Positions 60,159-64,000 of a stretch of DNA of 64,000 nucleotides are shown here, piece by piece. This DNA comes from S015-6 sp964479535 (GTDB lineage Bacteria > Desulfobacterota > DSWW01), in assembly GCA_964479535.1 (NCBI GenBank), contig CAYZMM010000006.1:1-64000 (forward strand). The letters are read 5' to 3'. The stretch's first letter is position 1. Each line of letters starts with the position of its first letter. The notes under the pieces were generated by a model. It was not told the DNA's origin. It did not search any database and saw only the letters and a list, made by a program, of their open reading frames with translations. Both the position numbers and the translations under genes were made by a program.

Positions 60159-61298
60159 TCAGCGCATGCCACGGAAGCAGGCTCTCAGTTCCTCGACGAA
60201 GAGGGCGGGCTGTTCGAAGGCTGCGAAGTGGCCCCCCTTGGCAGGTTCGCTCCAGTGGACCAGGCGGGTGAACCTCTTCTCGGCCCAGCGACGCGAGCAG
60301 CCGAAGATCTCTCTCGGGAAGATGGTCAGGCCCGCCGGGACGTCGATCGGGTCGAAGCCGATCTTGTTCAGGCTCTCCCAGTAGATGCGCGCCGACGATG
60401 CCCCGGCGTCGGGGATCCAGTAGAACATCACGTTGTCGAGGAGCTCGTCCCGGGTCAGCACGTTCTCAGGATGGCCGTCGCTGTCGGTCCAGGCCCAGAA
60501 CTTCTCCAGGATCCAGGCGGCTTGGCCGGCAGGGGAATCCGCAAGGCCGTAGCCGAGGGTCTGCGGACGGGTGCTCTGTTGCTTCGCATACCCGGAATCC
60601 CAATCCTGATAATGCTTGAGCGCTTCCAGAGCGGCCTGCTCGGCCGGCGCCAGGTCGCCCATCGTCTCCGGGTCCGGCCACACGATGGGCATATTCATGT
60701 GTATACCCGCGCAGTGGTCCGGGTCCGCCAGGGCGATCTCGCACGTCACGAAGGCGCCCCAGTCGCCGCCCTGGGCCACGTACCGATCGTAGCCGAGCCG
60801 TGCCATCAACTCGGCCCAGGCCCGGGCAATGCGCTGGACCGTCCAGCCCGTCTCGGTGGGCTTGTCGGAGAACCCGAAGCCGGGCAGGGCAGGGCAGACG
60901 ACGTGAAAGGCGTCCGCGCCGTCCCCTCCGTGGCCCGAGGGATCGGCCAGGGGTTCGATCACCTTTGCGAACTCGACGACCGACCCGGGCCACCCGTGCG
61001 TCATCACCAGGGGCAGCGCGTCCTCCCGGGGCGACCGCACGTGCAGGAAGTGGATCCCCAGCCCGTCCAGCTCCGTCTTCGAGGGTCCGAACCGGTTCAC
61101 CCGCTCTTCGCATCGCCGCCAGTCATACTCCGAGGCCCAGTAGCGGACGACCTCCTGCATGTAGGAGAGGGGGACGCCCTGTGACCCGTCGGCCGGCGTT
61201 TCCCTGTCCGGCCAGCGGGTGAAGCTCAGCCGCCGCTTCAGGTCCTCCAGGGCACTGTCCGGTACACGGATGGGTGAGGGAACGATCTTGTCTTTCAT
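60159..61298 (-). CDS. Epoxide hydrolase (EHN-type alpha/beta hydrolase)
   Basis: 379 residues: an EHN N-terminal domain (SALEDLKRRLSFTRWPDRETP and EVVRYWASEYDWRRCEERVNRF), the oxyanion motif HGWPGS, nucleophile Asp in QGGDWGAFV, and the C-terminal catalytic His in KGGHFAAFEQP. Opens epoxides to diols through an aspartyl ester. The start at 61298 has GGAGG upstream. Its stop is four bases from the acyl-CoA synthetase stop on the other strand. Confidence 0.87.
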   Translation of the reverse strand: MKDKIVPSPIRVPDSALEDLKRRLSFTRWPDRETPADGSQGVPLSYMQEVVRYWASEYDWRRCEERVNRFGPSKTELDGLGIHFLHVRSPREDALPLVMTHGWPGSVVEFAKVIEPLADPSGHGGDGADAFHVVCPALPGFGFSDKPTETGWTVQRIARAWAELMARLGYDRYVAQGGDWGAFVTCEIALADPDHCAGIHMNMPIVWPDPETMGDLAPAEQAALEALKHYQDWDSGYAKQQSTRPQTLGYGLADSPAGQAAWILEKFWAWTDSDGHPENVLTRDELLDNVMFYWIPDAGASSARIYWESLNKIGFDPIDVPAGLTIFPREIFGCSRRWAEKRFTRLVHWSEPAKGGHFAAFEQPALFVEELRACFRGMR

Positions 61299-61422
61299 GA
61301 TTTCCTCCCTAACGGCCGGCAGTCATCCTTCCGGCACGCAGCCATCTCACAGGATGGGATGGACGGTGTCAACAATGAAGCTGCGTGAGGGACGGGCCCA
61401 GAAGGATTTCGAGGAGTTCCGA

Positions 61423-61443
61423 GTTCGGGGACAGCCACCGAAC
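61423..61443. repeat. Palindromic repeat unit, forward copy
   Basis: GTTCGGGGACAGCCACCGAAC is the same unit as in the cluster at 56725-56873. It lies upstream of three inverted copies carried on a tandem array. Confidence 0.8.
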
Positions 61444-61450
61444 TCCCCCG

Positions 61451-61579
61451 AGATCGGTGGCTGTCCCCGAACTAGAGGAGGGGGCGTGCTTCGAGATCGG
61501 TGGCTGTCCCCGAACTAAAGGAGGGGGCGTGCTTCGAGATCGGTGGCTGTCCCCGAACTAGAGGAGGGGGCGTGCTTCC
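61451..61579. repeat. 43-bp tandem repeat, three copies
   Basis: Copies start at 61451, 61494 and 61537; each carries the inverted unit TCGGTGGCTGTCCCCGAACT followed by GGAGGGGGCGTGCTTCG. Copies differ by only one or two bases, pointing to recent duplication. They fill most of the 366-base gap between the epoxide hydrolase gene and the small membrane protein gene. Confidence 0.85.
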
Positions 61580-61664
61580 AGGCGGGCGGCACCTTCGGAG
61601 GCGCCGCCCTTGGCTTGCCTCTGCTGAAGGAGCCCCGGAAGGGGACTCGGTAAAGGCGGGGGGC

Positions 61665-61871
61665 CTAGCCGAGACCCAAAATCGTGTAGCTCTGAGCCGC
61701 CTGGGCAGCCCACCAGACAAAATAACCGAGGACGGCCCCTGTCGATGCGATCAGGGTGATCTCAGCCCACTTCTCCCGGGACAGACACTTGCCCTTCCAG
61801 GCGTGAAATCGCTCCCAGTCAACATGGAATCCCGGGGATCCGTGCTTCTCTGCTCGTGTGTTTGCATTCAT
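61665..61871 (-). CDS. Small one-span membrane protein
   Basis: 68 residues. A basic, Trp-containing N-terminus (HVDWERFHAWKGKCLSREKWAE) is followed by one span (ITLIASTGAVLGYFVWWAAQAA) and a short tail. AGGAGG sits six bases before the ATG, and a strong, operator-flanked promoter lies upstream, which together support a real gene. No family recognised; small one-span proteins often modulate larger membrane complexes. Confidence 0.65.
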   Translation of the reverse strand: MNANTRAEKHGSPGFHVDWERFHAWKGKCLSREKWAEITLIASTGAVLGYFVWWAAQAAQSYTILGLG

Positions 61872-61960
61872 GACCGCCTCCTATCCGGGGCTCGGGCCCC
61901 GTTTGTTGTGCATCGTGAAAACGATATAACGCGATGCGTTAATTGGAACCCTACTCAATA

Positions 61961-62008
61961 TGACGCTGCGTGTCAACAACATTGTAATCATTTGACGCGC
62001 CGTGTCAA
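61961..62008 (-). promoter_or_regulatory. Promoter with tandem TetR-like operators
   Basis: On the minus strand TTGACA (62008-62003) and TACAAT (61986-61981) with a 16-base spacer form a strong promoter. Two 15-base palindromes, TGACGCTGCGTGTCA (61961-61975) and TGACGCGCCGTGTCA (61993-62007), overlap the start site and the -35/spacer, 32 bases apart centre to centre. This suggests repression of the 68-residue protein gene by a dimeric TetR-type regulator, not encoded nearby. Confidence 0.6.
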
Positions 62009-62145
62009 CAGATGGTTGCGTCCTTTTACGTTTTTATTTTGTGAAGGCTTGGTTACTCTTTGTGTTGAAAGCATCACGTGAAATGAGGTAGAAGATGGGT
62101 TGAAGGAAAGGCGTCGACCGGACGCAGACGGAGCAGGGGCAGCCC

Positions 62146-64000
62146 GTGACCGAGCAGACACCTATGATGAGACAGTACTTGCGGATTAAGGGGCAATACC
62201 CTGATTCAATTCTTTTTTTTAGACTCGGGGATTTCTACGAGATGTTTTTCGAGGATGCGGAGCTCGCCTCCCGGGAACTCGACCTCACCCTTACGAGCAG
62301 GAACAAGAGCTCTCCGGACAAGGTCCCCCTCTGCGGCGTTCCTTACCACGCGGCCTCGGGATATATCTCCCGGCTGATCTCCAAGGGATACAAGGTGGCG
62401 ATCTGCGACCAGGTGGAGGACCCGCGCCAGGCCAAGGGCATCGTGCGGCGGGAGGTCACCCGGGTGGTCACCCCCGGTCTGGTGCTCGAGGCGGAGAACC
62501 TGGAGGCGGATCACAACAACTTCCTCCTCGCCCTCGCTCCTGCGGATCGGCAGGAAGGGAGCCGGTACGGCCTGGCCTACGTGGACATCTCCACCGGGGA
62601 TTTCCGTGTCGCGGAGACCGAGGCTTTTTCCACGGTGGAGGACGAGATGCTGCGGATCGATGCCCGGGAAGTGCTCCTCCCCGAAGACCTGGACCTGGAG
62701 AAGATCCTCGGCCCGATCTACCTGGGACGGAAGCCCCCGCTCTGGAACCCCCGGGCGCCCGCGTTCTTCGCCTTCGAGTCGGCGTGCGCCCTGCTCGAGA
62801 GGCAGTTCGGGCCCGAGCGGATCCAGCAGATGATCGCGCAAGGGCTTCGCAAGGCCCTGTCCGCGGCCGGGGCCCTGCTCGTATACCTGCAGGAGACGCA
62901 GAAGCAGCTTCCCGGCCATCTTCACGGGATCACCCCGTACCAGATTCAGGACTACATGGTCCTGGACGATTCGGCCCTGCGCAATCTGGAGATCGTGCAG
63001 ACCTGGATGGATCGGTCCAAGAAAAACAGCCTCCTCGGTGTGCTGGACGCAACGGAAACCGCCATGGGGGCGAGGCTTCTGCGGCGATGGGTTCAATACC
63101 CCCTGCTTCAGGCCTCCAGAATAAATAGAAGGCTGGACGCCGTGGAAGAGCTCACGGCAAGGGAGATCGAACGGGCCGCCCTTCGGGACGCCCTGAAGGA
63201 GATGCAGGACCTGGAGAGGCTGAACAGCCGGATCAGCCTAGGCATCGCCAACCCCCGGGACCTGGTCAGCCTGCGCGAGTCCCTCGCCAAAGTGCCGTTG
63301 CTCCTCGACCGTCTTGTCGGCCTGTCTGCGGAGGCGCTCCAGGACCTTCGCCGGCACATCGACCCGATGGAGGACGTGGCCGGCGTCCTGCAGCCCGCCC
63401 TGGTGGACGAGCCACCGATCACGGTCCGGGAGGGAGGGATCTTCCGGGAAGGCTACAGCGCCGAGCTGGACGATCTCCGGTCCGCTTCCCGTGACGGCAA
63501 GCGGTGGATCGCGTCCCTCGAGGCCGGGGAGCGGCAGAGAACCGGCATCGCCTCCCTCAAGGTGCGGTACAACAAGGTCTTCGGTTACTACATCGAAGTC
63601 ACCCGGGCGAACCTGGCGTCCGTGCCCGAGGACTACGATCGGAAACAGACCCTGGCGAATGCCGAGCGCTTCGCCACCCCGGCACTCAAAGAGTACGAGC
63701 AGAAGGTGGTCGGCGCCGAGGAGCGCGCGCAGAACCTGGAGTACGAGCTCTTCCAGGAGGTGCGAATTCGGGTGGCGGAGCAGTCCCTGCGGGTCCGGAC
63801 GACTGCCCAGTCGATCGCCGAGCTGGACGTGCTCGCCTGCCTGGCCGAGGTGGCGGTCCGGAACCACTACACCCGGCCCGAGATCTGCACGACCGACGAG
63901 CTGGTCATCTGGGAGGGCAGGCACCCGGTCATCGAGCAGATGCCCCTCGAGGAGAGGTTCGTGCCGAACGACACCTGCCTGGACGGCAAGAACAACCGGA
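62146..64000 (+). CDS. mutS: DNA mismatch repair protein MutS (partial, runs off window)
   Basis: The first 618 codons are present. Domain I has the mismatch-reading FFRLGDFYEMFFEDA (Phe-x-Glu motif at 30-32); VPLCGVPYHAASGYISRL and KVAICDQVEDP follow, then the connector, the lever (LRNLEIVQTWMDRSKKNSLLGVLDATET.MGARLLRRWVQYPL) and clamp (RYNKVFGYYIEVTRANL). The ATPase domain is just beginning at the window end. The GTG start at 62146 has GGAGCAGGGG upstream. A T8 tract lies in codons 23-25. Confidence 0.95.
   Translation, partial: MTEQTPMMRQYLRIKGQYPDSILFFRLGDFYEMFFEDAELASRELDLTLTSRNKSSPDKVPLCGVPYHAASGYISRLISKGYKVAICDQVEDPRQAKGIVRREVTRVVTPGLVLEAENLEADHNNFLLALAPADRQEGSRYGLAYVDISTGDFRVAETEAFSTVEDEMLRIDAREVLLPEDLDLEKILGPIYLGRKPPLWNPRAPAFFAFESACALLERQFGPERIQQMIAQGLRKALSAAGALLVYLQETQKQLPGHLHGITPYQIQDYMVLDDSALRNLEIVQTWMDRSKKNSLLGVLDATETAMGARLLRRWVQYPLLQASRINRRLDAVEELTAREIERAALRDALKEMQDLERLNSRISLGIANPRDLVSLRESLAKVPLLLDRLVGLSAEALQDLRRHIDPMEDVAGVLQPALVDEPPITVREGGIFREGYSAELDDLRSASRDGKRWIASLEAGERQRTGIASLKVRYNKVFGYYIEVTRANLASVPEDYDRKQTLANAERFATPALKEYEQKVVGAEERAQNLEYELFQEVRIRVAEQSLRVRTTAQSIAELDVLACLAEVAVRNHYTRPEICTTDELVIWEGRHPVIEQMPLEERFVPNDTCLDGKNNR

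Noticed and set aside
56725..61579. CRISPR array
   Set aside because: The repeats are palindromic and irregularly spaced or purely tandem, without unique spacers of constant length, and no cas genes are present.
61472..61720. 82-residue minus-strand frame across the 43-bp repeats
   Set aside because: It merely translates the tandem repeat and has no ribosome site.

Overview
The window is GC-rich, densely coded chromosome from a diderm (Gram-negative) bacterium. LPS genes (a Kdo/heptose-type kinase, a GT9 glycosyltransferase, MsbA, LptD), an ExbB/ExbD pair, several lipoproteins and an FtsEX-EnvC-CtpA envelope block all point to an outer membrane. Families such as DUF4911, DUF5658 and the GT4 / DUF4912 / GH57 trio, together with Cys-rich lipoproteins and a C-terminally anchored repeat protein with a calcium-type motif, suggest a deltaproteobacterial lineage (Desulfobacterota/Myxococcota sense). 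That is inference from gene content; there is no rRNA here. TTG start codons behind good Shine-Dalgarno sites are common.

Layout. 1-6.4 kb: partial tRNA-Pro, then lipid A/core genes (sugar kinase, GT9, a tandem C_GCAxxG_C_C protein, MsbA, GT4). 6.4-11.2 kb: a strong promoter, then exbB-exbD-trpC-trpF-lptD with overlapping ends. 11.2-15.3 kb: nucleotide-sugar genes rmlA-rmlB-rmlD and a UDP-glucuronate decarboxylase. 15.4-17.9 kb: lepB, pyrC, greA. 17.9-20.1 kb: a DUF5658 membrane protein with a hairpin-rich leader, a sirtuin and a small membrane protein. 20.2-25.3 kb: an unusual large valyl-tRNA synthetase, then an accessory-looking stretch with a small HTH protein, two Cys-rich small proteins and tRNA-Leu(CAG).

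25.3-35.7 kb is a long co-directional run: nadC, birA, coaX (cofactors), ftsE-ftsX-envC-like-ctpA (septal peptidoglycan remodelling), xseA, an active M23 peptidase, xseB, tlyA. 35.8-41.3 kb: glycogen genes glgA, glgP, glgC. 41.3-48.6 kb: mostly minus-strand genes (DUF4911, cytidylate-kinase-like, U32 protein; then a diadenylate cyclase, an eight-repeat propeller protein and a lipoprotein), interrupted by a plus-strand ABC-F ATPase.

48.7-58.2 kb returns to alpha-glucan: a plant-type glucan, water dikinase (GWD), a TIM-barrel protein, a GT4 glycosyltransferase, a DUF4912 protein, a GH57 branching-enzyme-like protein and an opposing GH13 enzyme. With glgA/glgP/glgC this looks like a storage-glucan system that includes glucan phosphorylation, a reaction best known from plant starch; it is the most interesting system in the window. 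58.3-64 kb: tRNA-Arg(CCG), an acyl-CoA synthetase and an epoxide hydrolase lying between two clusters of related palindromic repeats, a small membrane protein behind a tandem-operator promoter, and the start of mutS, which carries a T8 tract.
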